A stretch of DNA of 64,000 nucleotides. It comes from Boletus sp. NGJ. Taxonomy: Eukaryota; Basidiomycota; Agaricomycetes; Boletales; Boletaceae. A model generated the notes under the pieces. The model made no database searches and was not told the DNA's origin. It worked only from the letters and a program-made list of their open reading frames with translations. The stretch covers positions 1 through 64,000 of the forward strand of contig JAGTXK010000141.1 in NCBI GenBank assembly GCA_019096195.1, read 5' to 3'. Below, in pieces: positions 42,542 to 54,893 of this stretch. A program made the position numbers and the translations under genes. Within the stretch, counting starts at the first letter, position 1; every line of letters starts with the position of its first letter.

Positions 42542-44215
42542 GACAGTGAGAGAGAGGTGAATAAAAAAAAAATTAAAAAAAAACGAGGATATTGACGGTC
42601 GATTTTTGTTCTGATCAGGTGTCAGCCGGCCTTGGAGCATTTTTGTTCTCCGACGACGGCACAGCCCGGGGAGGCGCAAGAGGATACCATAAAAGGGAAT
42701 TCTATGATCCATCGGGGTTTAAATCTGCGCTGAACTTTAAAAGTGGTGCCTAGGGGCAGAACGTTGTTCTCTCGAGGCCACGTCGCTTTTCGGCCATTTC
42801 CCTTAACTCCTTTCCCTCGGCACCACGTGTCCATTTCAGGCTGCATAGATCGGCGTGCTAATTGATAGGAGTGGTGCCACCAAAAAATATTTCACAGCTA
42901 ACCTGTCCACACGTTCCGCAGCACTTGCGGGACCGGGCCAGCGTACATACCTCTCACGCTGGGTCGTCGATAAGTCATTTGCATCTGGGGAGGTCCCCGG
43001 GTGTTTCGGTCAATGCTTTTGGACGACCAATGTTTCGCAGCTACAATGCGCTCCCGGTCTGGTTGCATCGAGGTTTGTGCGTCGAAATTTAAGCAACCGA
43101 CTAGGTGCTACAGGCGAGGTTGCCATTAGCAACCGCTCCCAGCTCATCCGCACACGGCGTGCACATATCGGCTGAGCAGAATCCGTAAACGAGGTTCCCT
43201 CATGCATGGGCTGCCGTTCAAAAGACCATTTCGCACCATGGTGGTTCGGCGATTGGGGTACTTTGGATCTCTGACACAAATATCCACAGGACTTGTCGGT
43301 TAAACTATTAGTAGCAAGGTTACGACAAGAAGAGGGTGGGACACTGCCTACTGCCCTGGGGTGCACTTCGAGTTTTTGTTCGGATCAACCGCCGCGGTGT
43401 GGTGTATTAACTTGGACTTGACCGCGGCGTGGATTGATCATGTGGACGTCTGGATTGCTTCCCCACATCTTTGGCAAGGATCAATTCCCACGGAAAGCTT
43501 TCCTCAACGTTCAACTTTTGGTGAAGGCAGTTTTGGGCCGCATGAAATCCGCATCAGTGGGTATCCCGTGTCCCCGCTCTATGAAGCTAAAGCTTCGTCA
43601 GAGGACAGCCGAAAACTCGTATGGTATGATTCGCTACCTTGACCCGTTCTTTCGGTCACAGTTCCCCGCTCCAGTCGTTTCTTACGTTGCCAGTGATCAT
43701 TTCAACCCGGATGGTGTAATGTTCCGACTCGGATCTCCGCAGCATTGAAGTGGCATTCTGGTCATGATGACGACTTTGCGCGTAGTCCGTGCCTTGCCTA
43801 TGATGGAGGGGCTTGGTCAAATGCCCTTGTACTAGTGGAACGCGAATCAGCGGGGACGTTTTAATCAATGAACCTGCTCGAGGCGGAGTGGCCAGTGTTA
43901 TTGGTAGTAAGTCGTTTATCGCTGTCATGATGCCGTGTACACGTGTTGGCAAAGCACTCCAGGAACATAGCTACATCGATACAATCAAGCCGGTATATGT
44001 AACGCCTGATGCGGGGCCATGTGGCTCGTATGATGGCCGTGCTTGTGAAATCGAACAGCACTTTCTTCAAGATTCAGAGTGGCTGCAAAATAATATTTCA
44101 ATTCATCTAATCATATTTGCTCCCAGGTGACTTGTAGGGTACATATAAAAACAACCGGGTTGACCCGGTCCCGTAGCAAGGGAATCTGGTTCTTCAACTC
44201 TTTACCTGCTCGAAC
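42542..44215. other. Intergenic, no gene supported
   Basis: Several 70-120 codon frames on both strands lack splice signals and family features. The promoter of the thaumatin-like gene must lie at the right end; ACATATAAAAAC near 44140 is a plausible TATA box. Confidence 0.4.
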
Positions 44216-45448
44216 ATGATGAAACTGAATCTCATCTCATCTCTCGCTCTCGTATCCGGCGCTTTGGCACAACGCACACTCGTTGTTTACAATGGCTGCC
44301 CTTTCACCGTCTGGTAAGCATGGCCCTATTAGCGATTGAGTTGCTGCTGACAAGCTCTCAAGGCCGGCGATGTTCACTGGTACGGGCAGTCTTCCCAACT
44401 ACCCTACTGGGTACGTGCCCCCTCCCTTGAATTTCTGTGAATACCAACCATCTTTTGAAGATGGGCAGCTGCGGCATACACCGCAGTGACATTCCAAGTA
44501 CGACACACTCTTCCCCTACCTCTGGTACTTATTCAATGAAATCGATTTTTCCAGGTCCCGAGTGACTGGACCGCCGGCAGAATCTGGGTGCGTCAGTGAG
44601 TGGCCGGAACGCCATCAATCTGATACTTCTTCTCTAGGGTCGTCGCGACTGCGACTTCAGCGTCAACCCTGGTCCTAACTCCTGCCTTGATGGGGGTTGC
44701 AATGGTGGTTTGCAGTGCGATACCGTCGGCGGCACGGTATGGCTTGTTGTTGCCTCTCGGGAATATCATGAATCATCGGCGAATGCAGGGTGTCCCCCCT
44801 GCCTCATTGGCAGAATTTACGCTCGGCGCTGGTGGTGTCGACTATTATGATGGTTCGTACTCTCAGACACCATGGGAATCCCACCCTGACTGTCGGTCTT
44901 AGTTTCCCTCGTTGACGGATACAACTTACCCCTCGCCATCACGAACAATGTTAATTGTGGTGTTGCCAACTGCCCGGTCGATCTCGGTCCGAATTGTTCG
45001 TGCTGATCTATCTCCCCTTGATCAAAAACGATTGACGCAATACCCAGGTCCTTCACCCCTCATTGGCCCCTTTGACTCGACCGGCTTCCCTGTTGGATGC
45101 AAGAGTGCTTGTGAGGCTAACCTTGACGGCAACCCAGGTGGGTGATTACACATTCCGCGAGAGATTCCCTAACGCGCACTTCTCTAGCTAACTCGCCCAA
45201 CTGCTGTACCGGCCAATACAACACAGCTGCAACCTGTCCTTCCTCAGGCGTTCAATACTACAGCTACTTCAGTGCGTCATGTATTTTTATCGACACCAGG
45301 ATATGTTTTATTCTGATAACACGGTTCGATGGCAGAGAGCAACTGCCCGAACTCGTACTGCTACGCCTACGACGAATCGAGCGGCACGGCGATCTGGACT
45401 TGCTCCTCCAGCCTTAACCCCGTCTACACCATCACGTTCTGCCCTTAG
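44216..45448 (+). CDS. Thaumatin-like protein, secreted
   Basis: Fungal thaumatin-like proteins bind or cut beta-glucans and act in cell-wall remodelling. About ten short exons are needed, all with GT-AG borders. It has the signal peptide MMKLNLISSLALVSGALAQ, then TLVVYNGCPFTVWPAMFTGT, WAAAAYTAVTFQVPSDWTAG, RIWGRRDCDFS, NSCLDGGCNGGLQCDTVGGT, GVPPASLAEFTLGAGGVDYY, DVSLVDGYNLPLAITNNVNC, GPFDSTGFPVGCKSACEANL, NSPNCCTGQYNTAATCPSS and the end NCPNSYCYAYDESSGTAIW. The many paired cysteines and the acidic-cleft residues (AEFT, DYYDVSLVDGYN) match the family. No frame break is needed. The size is about 250 residues. Confidence 0.92.
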
Positions 45449-46955
45449 GCCTCTGAAGTTTAAGTCGAGAATGGAACCAGGGGAAAGAACTCGTATATGT
45501 GGCGATTTTCACGAATGAAAATATTATTCAGTTTTGTGTATATCTTCCTTGTCTGGTCGACCTATCTATGTGCAAGATTGTGATCGCGAGTACATGCTGC
45601 GGTTAGCCACGATTCACACCAACACAGTATCGGACATACCTGACCGTAGTACGCACGCTTGATGTCGTCGACTGAAAGTCCAAATATTCATCATGAGACC
45701 CCATGGTCACCGCGGTTTCGCACTACAGTCCAGTGAACACTTTCCCCGCTCTTCGACGAACCCAAAAGGTAGCGCTTATCGCGATCCCATCTCTTGCGAA
45801 ACGAATTGGGCACGTCGTAAGTACTTGCTACTCGTGTATCGTGTCCAAAGCGATGCAAGATGGTAACATGTTTACAGTAAATCACCCATGGTAAACGACA
45901 GACGCGGCTTTGTAGACCACACGCCACGCATCATGCATCATCACGGACGCTGCTGATGTGGGGTTCGCGCGTTTAAATCCGTCCGGACCGATGCGGTGTC
46001 CAGAACTTCATCAGCCGTTGGGGAATTCGCAGAACCGGAGACACGGCCGGGGGCAAGGGCACGGGATGCCCGTTCGTACCAAGATATGTATTTCCCTGCC
46101 CTACATGGGACAGAAATGGGTCCAAGCCAAAAAGAAAAAAAAAGATGCAAGATGGGCCAGCCGTGCAACAGGGCTATCAAGGCCCATTTGGCACGGATCC
46201 AGGGTCCAGTCTGAATACTGTCCGGCAATTGGGATATGACGTGCAGCGGCCATCGTTACCATCACAGCCTGAGTGTTCTTTGCTTTTCACGATCAAGGCA
46301 GTACTGGGGCTATCCGAATAGCATCCAGGGCAGGCATGAAGAGATAGTTACATATTCAAAGGTGTTTGCACATATGAAGTGCTTCTGATTGTTACAATGT
46401 GCTCCATCAGCGGCTAGCAAAATTTGGGCATGAAATGGCTACCAACTTACAATAACACAGCATTGGAACCGAGCTAGCTCCATAATTATAGGCTGTTCGA
46501 CCACATGGTCGATTTGGTCTTGACGTGATATCTGAACCTAAATGAAAAAACTGATTGTTGGCAGCGCCTTGGGAGATAAGCGCAATGGGCGTTTACGTCC
46601 GGTGAGAGACAACAATAAGGAGAGAATGGAGCGTCATCCCGGAGCACCGATCGATCCTTGCGCGAGCCAGCGACCGCGTGCGATAGGGACATTATAAACG
46701 ATGAACCTCGATTCTTACAGCATGCGATGTACTCGGTCCGGGACGGAAAATGCTTCAAAACAGGAAATCACTCAAAAAATGACATTGCTTCCTATCGGCA
46801 TACAGGGACCGGTGTAGTAGAGGAGTTGAATCCTAGGCCTAATTGCTCGTGCAATTGCTGTGGGTAATATAGTCAAGTTAGCATACACTCTTCTAAGATT
46901 AGCGCAAAGATCACCGCAAGTGGGAGGATGTCGTGTGTCCTAAAGCGAGGGCTCC
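45449..46955. other. Intergenic, nothing recognised
   Basis: 1.5 kb between convergent genes (thaumatin-like on plus, cystathionine gamma-synthase on minus). Only short random frames. Confidence 0.45.
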
Positions 46956-48992
46956 TTACTTGGCAGATTCCGCGGCTTTCAAGGCCATATCGAATGAGCG
47001 TAGTAGAAAGTCCTTATCTTCCATGCCCACACTGATCCGTACTAATCCTTCCTCAACCCCATACTGTGCCGCCCATTCGAGCTCATTGTAGTGAGCAAGG
47101 ATCGTATATGGGCAAGCCAGAGTGAAGTTTGTACCGAGACTTGGGCCTTTATGACAGGGTAGTGCGTCAAAGAAGGCCTTTGACGCAGTCAAGGATGTGA
47201 ACGTGAGGGAGAACAGTCCACCAAAACCGCCTTCAGGGAGTTTACATCGTAGGTAGTTGGTGGGCGTCGTGTACCTCGGGTAAAATACCTCTTTTATGAC
47301 GGCGGACGGTACGCCCTCAGCGGTGGAACGCGAGCGCAGGAACGCACAGATAGCTTGAGTGTTTTCGTCGATAGTTCGAACACGCTGAGCAAAATCACGT
47401 GAATTGCGTTCCATGAAGAGAGCATCCTCGTTGAAATACATGTCTTCGTAGGTGGCCATATGACTTTTCAAGGTTGTATAGTGTCGACCTCTCGGATTGA
47501 GAATGAGGCTGAATGTATATGAGTTATAAGTTGATCATGTTAAAACACTCAGATTCGACGTACCTCCCGCCCATGACATTCCCGTCACCACTGAAGATCT
47601 TAGACAGGCTCGTAGCGATAATATCTACGTATGGCAGTACCTCGACATTGACGAAGTTCCCGATGGTGTCGTCAACGACCAGCAAAAAATCATATGTATC
47701 CGCCAGCGCTCTAAGGCGGGGAATATCTGGGGAGCGCAGGAGTGGGTTCGACGGAAACTCGGTGAAGAGGGCAAGAATTGGAGGCTTCGTTGGAGCTCGA
47801 TTGGATTCTTCGGCGAGGAGACTTTCCAGGGTATCAATGTCTGAGTCAAATCCATGACCGAGAAAATGGGCTCCTGGTCCCCATTTTTCTAGAATTTTGA
47901 GGGTGTCTATGTATGGAAATCTACGGGTCAGAGAGCTTTAGTAACTAGCCCTACAACAGAAGTAAAGCTTACCCGAAACAAACACTTTTGGCTGGAGGCC
48001 GCGCTCTGAGGCAGAGCTGGTGGGTACTCCAAATTGCGGACATCCCTGTGGAGAATAAAAATACATCATCTTCGTTGACATCCTGAACACCTCTACTGCT
48101 CGGTCCAATCTCAACGTCCTGTGCTCCGGCACAAGGTCCCTGCGGGCCGTCCTGCACGTTGTCCCTTATAAGAACCCCGGCTATACGTCTCCGAAGGGCG
48201 CGCTTTGCGAATGCGGCAGCACTAAGAGGTAGGTTACGCCCATATCGTTCCTCGAGGTATGTGCTCTGATCCTTGCTCAACACGTCCGAAGGTATGGTGG
48301 TACTCGGTGGCTCACTGACTCCTGTCGATGATATCCGAGCCCCCGGCTGCTTGACTGAATAATGTTTGTTGGAAGCTCTGAAAGTCGGCGAACTTGGTGG
48401 GGATGCGGACGATTGTGGAGATTTTTTTGTCTTGGCGAAGCCAAAGGGAGAGGCAATGCTCAGCGAACCGAGAGGAGATACCCAGGCCAGTGTGTTGCCA
48501 AAATTGCTTTGCGATAGGAAGGACGTTCGCGGGAAAGAGCACGATGTGCAACTCGGCACATTGACCTGTCTGTGCAGAAGAGTCTTCGGGACAGATGAAG
48601 TATTGGACAAGTCTGACATGTGTTGGGGTTCCCGCAAGTACGGCTCGGTTAACCACGAACGTTCGACACTGGTCTGCAATCTTTTTGGAAGGACATAACA
48701 GACACTTCTCCCCGTTCACCCCGAATCTTTGTTCACAGATATTTGCGAGCTGAACGTAATAATGACCAATGAAAGCGAGGCTCGGTGTTAGAACGTCACG
48801 TACCTTTTGGATACTTAGATGTATGAAGAAGCGTGGATATCCCGAGACCATCGAATCCATAATGCGTTTCTCTCCCTCTTCATAACCGACATTATCCCTC
48901 CAAGTTGGAAGAGAAACGGAGATGGCATGCTGCGTGAACGGTGGGACTGCGAGTCCCAGGGTCGTGCTTCCAACAGCAACGGCAATGACCAT
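46956..48992 (-). CDS. STR2: Cystathionine gamma-synthase-like PLP enzyme
   Basis: The enzyme condenses an activated homoserine ester with cysteine to form cystathionine. The N-terminal exon has [39 protein letters not shown]; later exons have [38 protein letters not shown], then [75 protein letters not shown], the PLP-lysine region [27 protein letters not shown] and [20 protein letters not shown]. One base in the T7 run at 48422-48428 must be removed to connect AEHCLS with the downstream YLEERYG frame. The start at 48992 is the best visible ATG but an upstream exon is possible. Confidence 0.88.
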
Positions 48993-49743
48993 TATTGTCA
49001 GAGATACAAAACCGAGGGTTAAGTTCGGTAGATGTGATGATGTCGTACCAGAGTCGAGTTGATCTAACGAGATCAATCAGCGTCAAAAGTGGTACATGAG
49101 TCACACCGTAATTGGCCGGATCAACTTGAAACATTTAATTTATTATTGTTCCGAAAGCATCATCAAGCTCGAGTCCAATTCTCGACCTCACCACCATCAT
49201 CAGCTCCCCAATTATTATCATCATTATTATCACCGCACAAGCAGTCATCGTTCCTTGACTCGGACGACTTTGAATCTACTAATTGACACAACACATTCAA
49301 GTTGCGTGCACGGTCCGTCGGAGCCCTGTTCGGTGTCTTGACAAACTCGAGATCCACTGGCAAGTCTTCCGAGCAGCATCCACTGATCTAGTTTTCATTT
49401 GAACAAACTTCTTCCAGAACCAAACGGATTGCTGCCGCATTAGTGGTTTTAGTAGGACGTCTCTTTGCGCCGAGACTACTGTAGCGCCGGCGATTCAGAA
49501 GGATACCAAAAGTAGGGAGGGCTGATCCTGCTGCATCTCCTAGGATGGCTACGTGACAAAGATTCCATGCCGCATGTTGGACGCGAGGCGCAGATATTAT
49601 AGACGGGATTCAATTGAGCTTTGTTGGTCAACTTTACTTTCTGACCCCCATCTCTTCTCCCAGCGTCAATCGACGAGTTCTGATATCCGTGTTCTCCCCC
49701 CCCCCAAGATTCTGGTTCATCCCTCCTCGAAGGAGTCTACTCG
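48993..49743. other. Divergent promoter region between STR2-like and MYND gene 1
   Basis: 750 bp without a supported gene. It includes an ATT/TCA-rich stretch near 49195-49235 and a C10-type run near 49700. Confidence 0.4.
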
Positions 49744-51961
49744 ATGTTTACAGGAGGCTGGCAGGGAACGGTGGACAACGTACTGAATAAAAACCCCAAT
49801 TTTGCGCCGTTGGACGTACTCCCGTGTGCCAACGTCAATGTAAATAAACATGACGTTTGCAAGAAGCCAGGCAAACTAGCCTGTAGCTCTTGCAAGCTAG
49901 TGTCTTACTGTTCCAAGGTATGTACTGTCGTCTGAGCACTGTTAGTTGCTAACTCCCAGCGCCCGCAGGAATGTCAAGTAGCCCATTGGGCCATTCATAA
50001 GTCAGGTCAGTGTCAAGCTGCCCATGGGACCAACCCGTCCTAAGCTGCGGGCAGATTGCAAGGATCCTATCAGATCGAGTAAATGGAAACCTGGTTGGAT
50101 CGCTGAGGGTCGTGACCCTATTTTTCTCCTCAAATCCAACATGTCCACGGCTGAAGAAATGGCAAACCGATTCCAAGATAGGCTATCAATCGGCTCAGCA
50201 CTGTTTGTGTTATTACAGCTCCGCCTATCATGCAGAACATTGACATTTCCTGGCAGTTGGGGCAATGTTCCGGCTATGGATATCGTTAACCTACCGAATA
50301 ACGAGAACGACCTGAAAAAAGACTTGTCGCTTGCATTTGCTGGTGAGTAGTTTGGGTACATAGGTGTTCCTCTTCATCTAACAGCCTTCCAGCCTCCGGT
50401 GATATTCGAAACATTGTCACAACAGTTAATGCCCTTGGAACAGATTATTCTGGGAAACTGAACATCCTGCTCAATGACCTTAACCCCTATGTTGTATCTC
50501 GCAACATCGCCTTACTCTTGATCTTGGGAACAATACCAGATGAAGTTATTGCCGCAGATATGGCCCTCCACTTCTGGTACTCTGTTTTCATGCCTATGGA
50601 ATACCGCCTCCGTATTCTGTCGATGGTGTCGACTCTTTTAAAGACTCAGGTTTCTGATGATCCAATTGTCACCCCTTTAGGGCCTCATTCGACGTTGACT
50701 TGTCTAGTCTCCTCTCACGTCAAGAAGCTTTTGGTGGAGAATGTTGGGCCTGTAATGACTCCCGAACAAGCACAAATCGAGTATAAACGCGTGAGGAAAG
50801 CACCCTCTCGTGTCGATTATCGGGACCGAATGTACATGGGGTTAAAACCCTCGCATCGCCTTGCATTCCTGGAATATCGGCGATTCGGCATCATCCTACC
50901 TTTTGGAGCCCTCAATGCTCATTGCAATGTGCCCAACCCGTCCCTTTTCTCTAATGGCACGTGGCTACAAACTGATTACGCAGACCCCCTCGAATCCTGG
51001 GAGTAAGTATGTGTTCCGTTATAAACCAAGATCGAGCAGTGACACAACCATTAGCATGAATAAGGTCTTCCTTGCAGGAAAGGCGCATGGCGCTCAACCC
51101 GAAGATGTCTACGGGTGTCTTTACTTTTTCTTGTCAGATCAACTACGAGCATTTGCCCGACACATACGTCAACACCGCGTCTCGTTCCATGTTTACAACT
51201 ATGAAGCCTGCATACTGGCGCGGGGCATCTCCGAGGGCGAGCTTGCTGATTGTGGTGTCCTCTCCACCACCAGATTCGACCGCATCGACGTGTCGAACAT
51301 CATGGACCCAAATTATGTTGGTATACGAGGTGTGATGGATGCCTGGGGCCCACTGCTTGCGAAAACCGACAATGCCGCACTCACTGGGTACTTCATGAAT
51401 TGGGTGGCGAAGGCTGAAGAGGGTCGTGTTGCGGATGCCGGCCCGTCGGTACTCAAACGCTCATTGGACTTGATGACGAAGAGCAACCGGGTATGTTGTC
51501 AAGTTGTCTACCTCAATGAGACCCTCATTACTGACCTTACCCCGAGCTTCGTAAGGAGGCGAACCCAATACTGACCGTGTATCTCGCTATGGATGATATC
51601 GACGCCTTCTATGATACTTCCAAGGCATTTTCCAAGTTTTGGAAAGAACATGGTGGTACCGATGTCAAACTCCAGTTGAGGACAGTCCACAAGATCACCC
51701 CACACGTGCGTGATATGGAAGCTTTAAGAGACTGTTGGACACTGAGCGTTGAACCCTGATAGCGCTTGAAAACTGCTGTCGGTGCTAAACCGGACACTCT
51801 TCCCGACTTTGCTGACGATGAAACGTGGTATCGTTACGTGCGTTGAAGCCATTCTTTCAGGTATCGGTGAAATTCCTGACGCTTCCCTTCAACCACAGAC
51901 TCGACTGATCAATCTGACATGGTCGGAACGCTACGTCGAGTTCGGCCATAGCAAGGCATAG
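49744..51961 (+). CDS. MYND-finger protein with DUF4470-type region, tandem copy 1
   Basis: MYND fingers are zinc-binding protein-interaction modules. The finger spans exons 1-3 (LPCANVNVNKHDVC, KPGKLACSSCKLVSYCSK, ECQVAHWAIHKSDC), followed by IRSSKWKPGWIAEGRDPIF, GNVPAMDIVNLPNNENDLKK, DLSLAFA, and the exon from about 50393 with GDIRNIVTTVNALGTDYSG, LLILGTIPDEVIAADMALHF, WYSVFMPMEYRLRILSM. Later exons have GAQPEDVYGCLYFFLSDQLR, TRFDRIDVSNIMDPNYVG and MDDIDAFYDTSKAFSKFWKE. The end, LTWSERYVEFGHSKA, stops at 51961. This large protein type is expanded in agaricomycetes and its role is unknown. A paralogue follows directly. Confidence 0.8.
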
Positions 51962-52293
51962 ACCCTTCGGATGTCCTACCGTACACAGTACTTCTATGTT
52001 GTTCCCGAGGAAATTTCGGGATGGTTCTCCCTTGAGGATTATTCAATAAAACGCTTCCATTCTTAAGGCCGAGGCAAGTCAGGTGAGAGAATCGCCAATA
52101 ACCCGTACTATACGTAGTGTGTCCGTCGCTGGAAAGGTGAACACGTATTTTTCATGAGAAGTAAGTGTACTCGGACTTCTCTCAGTCATGTGTTGCCGTG
52201 ATGGTCGGTGATATCGATTACCCTAGAAAACCCCAGTCTCAAGGCATTCTTGGACATCCCGCACTCACTCGTCGCTCACCGACGTCCGTACCC
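51962..52293. other. Spacer between the tandem MYND genes
   Basis: About 330 bp. The open frame of copy 2 extends upstream to 52165 and has another ATG at 52201, so the start of copy 2 could lie here. Confidence 0.4.
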
Positions 52294-54594
52294 ATGACTG
52301 TTTCTGAGCGTGTGTTCACTTCCTTCATCAAGTCAAACGATCCCCTGGGCTTATTTGCAGCGTCTGATTGCGATGCCCTCGGCAATGCGATCGATGACAC
52401 CCTGATGCCCCTCACATTCCCCCCTCTTGAGGCATTACCTTGCGCAAACCGCTGCTCGAATCCCGCCAAGTTAGCTTGTGGTAGGTGCAAACTGGTGTCG
52501 TACTGTTCACAGGTGAGGCCAGGATTGGTGTGCTTATCCCCGATGACTTACATGCTGGTGATGTCTTGAAGAAATGTGAAAGAGAGCATAGGAATGTTCA
52601 TAAACGAAGTGCGTTCGTATTCCCAACACACGATTGGAAGCTGATCAGTGATAGATTGCAGTGGTGTCCCCCCTGGTTCGAGTGCATGCCGGGTTGCTGG
52701 CTCTCGGGACGACAATCAATCTCCCTCGAATTCACCTCCCCTGCGTGAAGAAACCACACCGATGGCTACGCCGCTGTTCGCTTTAGACTTCTGTAGAGAC
52801 TATTCGCCAACTGATCAAATGTACCCTAGAACTGGTAACCTGCCTGCCGTAGACATCGTCAACCTCAAAAACAACGAAAAGGATAAGACAAGAGATTTTT
52901 CTCTGGCCTTCGCTGGTGGGTCATCATCGAGTCATCCTTTGGCCCTCCTTCGTTCTCATGTTTCGCCTTCCCTAGCTTCCGGAGATCTTCGGAACGTCGT
53001 GCGTGCGGTCAACGCACTGGGCCCTGACTACAAAGGACGTCTCCACATCTTGCTCAACGACACGTCAAAGGCTATCGTGTCGCGCCATATCGTTTTACTT
53101 CTCATTCTCGGTGCAATGCCCAACGAAGCGGTCGCTGCCGACATAGCACTCCATTTTTGGTACTCTGTCTTCTTACCAGAGGAGTATCGCCTTCGTATCC
53201 TCGCTTTGCTGGTGCTGATTTTGCAACAGCACACCGACCAGACAGAGCCTCTCTCTGTCAATCTGGGCCGACGTGCGAAATTGACCTGTCTGGTGCCTCG
53301 GGAGATAACAGACCATCTGTTGTATACTGCAGGCCCCACATTGTCAACGTCGCAAGCGCGAGACGAATACGAGCGCGTGTACGCAACGCCAGCTCGACTC
53401 GACGCCAGAAATCGAGCGCTTGCGGGGGTGAAACCTTGTCACGGCCTCGCATTTATGGCGTTTTGGCGATCTGGGGTTGTCCTTCCCTTTAGCGTCGCCA
53501 GCGATCACCATACGGCACCTAACGTCTCCTTGTTTTCACCTTGTGGCGCTTGGCTTTGGGATAACGTCGAGAATCCACTTGCATCTTGGGAGTACGTCGA
53601 AAACCATCCAGTCTCAACACTACATTCACGTCGTCGTTTTTCAACTGCAGTCCCAACGAGATCATCAAGTCAGGACAAGCACACGGGGCGCAACCCGAAG
53701 ATATCTACGGCTGTCTGTACTTTTATCTCGCCGACCAATTGCGAACGTTTGCAAAGCGTATCCGCGAACTCGATGTCACGTTCCGCGTCTTCAACACTGC
53801 CGCACATACTCTCGCTGGAGACATTTCGGATGGGCAGTACACCAGATACGGCTTAACACCAAGCGTCCGATTCGACCGTATCGACCTCGCCCACACGCTT
53901 GCGGACTCTGGGGATATGCGAAACGTGTTGAAGTCGTGGACGCCCTTGTTGGCGCTGGGAGATACCGCTGCAATCATTGGCGTCTTCTCCGACTGGACAA
54001 ACACACAAAAGGATGGCAGCGTTGCCGGAGCGGACGAAGCCGTCGTCGCTCCGATCGTTGGAAAACTGATCAAGCTGGGCAGGGTGATCCATTTTTATTC
54101 GTCTTGTGTTTCTCCCAGGCATCATGGGCCTCATTCACGCGAATCCATATGACAGTTACCGCCTGGAACGACGTTGGCAGACGCGATGGCCACGAAAAGC
54201 GCGGAGCTCGATGCAGCGTATGACAACTCGAAAGCGTTTTCTAGGTTTCTGAAGACCCCCGCGCTCGGCGACGTGCTTCGCGAGATGACGCTCAAGCGTC
54301 GACTGAGACACAAAATTGTTTCTCAGGTACGTCGCGTACCTCAGGCGATAGTACCCACTGCCGAGTACTCACACGTCAACAGAGAATCCGGATGCCGATA
54401 GATGCAAAAGCGTCGGACTTGCCTCACGTTCCGGACGACGAGACATGGTATCGATATGTATGTCTACCTTTTTTGCCTTTGGCAGCGAAACGTGCTGTTT
54501 TATTGATCGTTGAATTCCCCTGCGACGCGGACAGGTGAGGCTCGCTAGGGTGCCGTTCACCACGCGTTACGTAGAGCTTGCTCGTATGGTGTGA
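52294..54594 (+). CDS. MYND-finger protein with DUF4470-type region, tandem copy 2
   Basis: It has the same architecture as the gene at 49744-51961, on the same strand. The start MTVSERVFTSFIKSNDPLGL is at 52294. The finger is LPCANRCSNPAKLACGRCKL, VSYCSQ, then across two introns KCEREHRNVHKRNC. It continues with NLPAVDIVNLKNNEKDKTRD, GDLRNVVRAVNALGPDYKG, AVAADIALHFWYSVFLPEEY, GAQPEDIYGCLYFYLADQLR, VRFDRIDLAHTLADSGDM and ELDAAYDNSKAFSRFLKTPA. The end VPFTTRYVELARMV stops at 54594. By eye roughly half or more of aligned residues match copy 1. The usual Trp before the last His/Cys of the finger is Arg here (EHRNVH). All splice joins used are GT-AG. Confidence 0.8.
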
Positions 54595-54893
54595 CGCGTC
54601 GTAGCGGCTCACGAAGTTTTACATCACCCACGAGGAGTCTGCGCTGGTCATGCATGTATGATAGACATGGCGCGTGATAGGCGCGTAACAGGTGTCAATA
54701 TTCAGATATTCAAACTTGAGGTACCAGGTCCAGCTAAAGTGAAGTAAAACCTTGAGTGAAACACTTTGTTTGACAGACTCGTTGGCAGCATGCTATACAA
54801 TACAGTAATCACAGTTAGATATACACGGTGTGTAAACAAAACGATACAGTGCATGGTGAACTTCGTTTCCTCGGTTGCGCCTCGACCAACCAA
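54595..54893. other. Short intergenic region between convergent genes
   Basis: Nothing recognised; it presumably holds two 3' ends. Confidence 0.4.

Noticed and set aside
43361-44130. Overlapping plus-strand frames before the thaumatin-like gene
   Set aside because: No splice joins give a continuous protein and no family was recognised.
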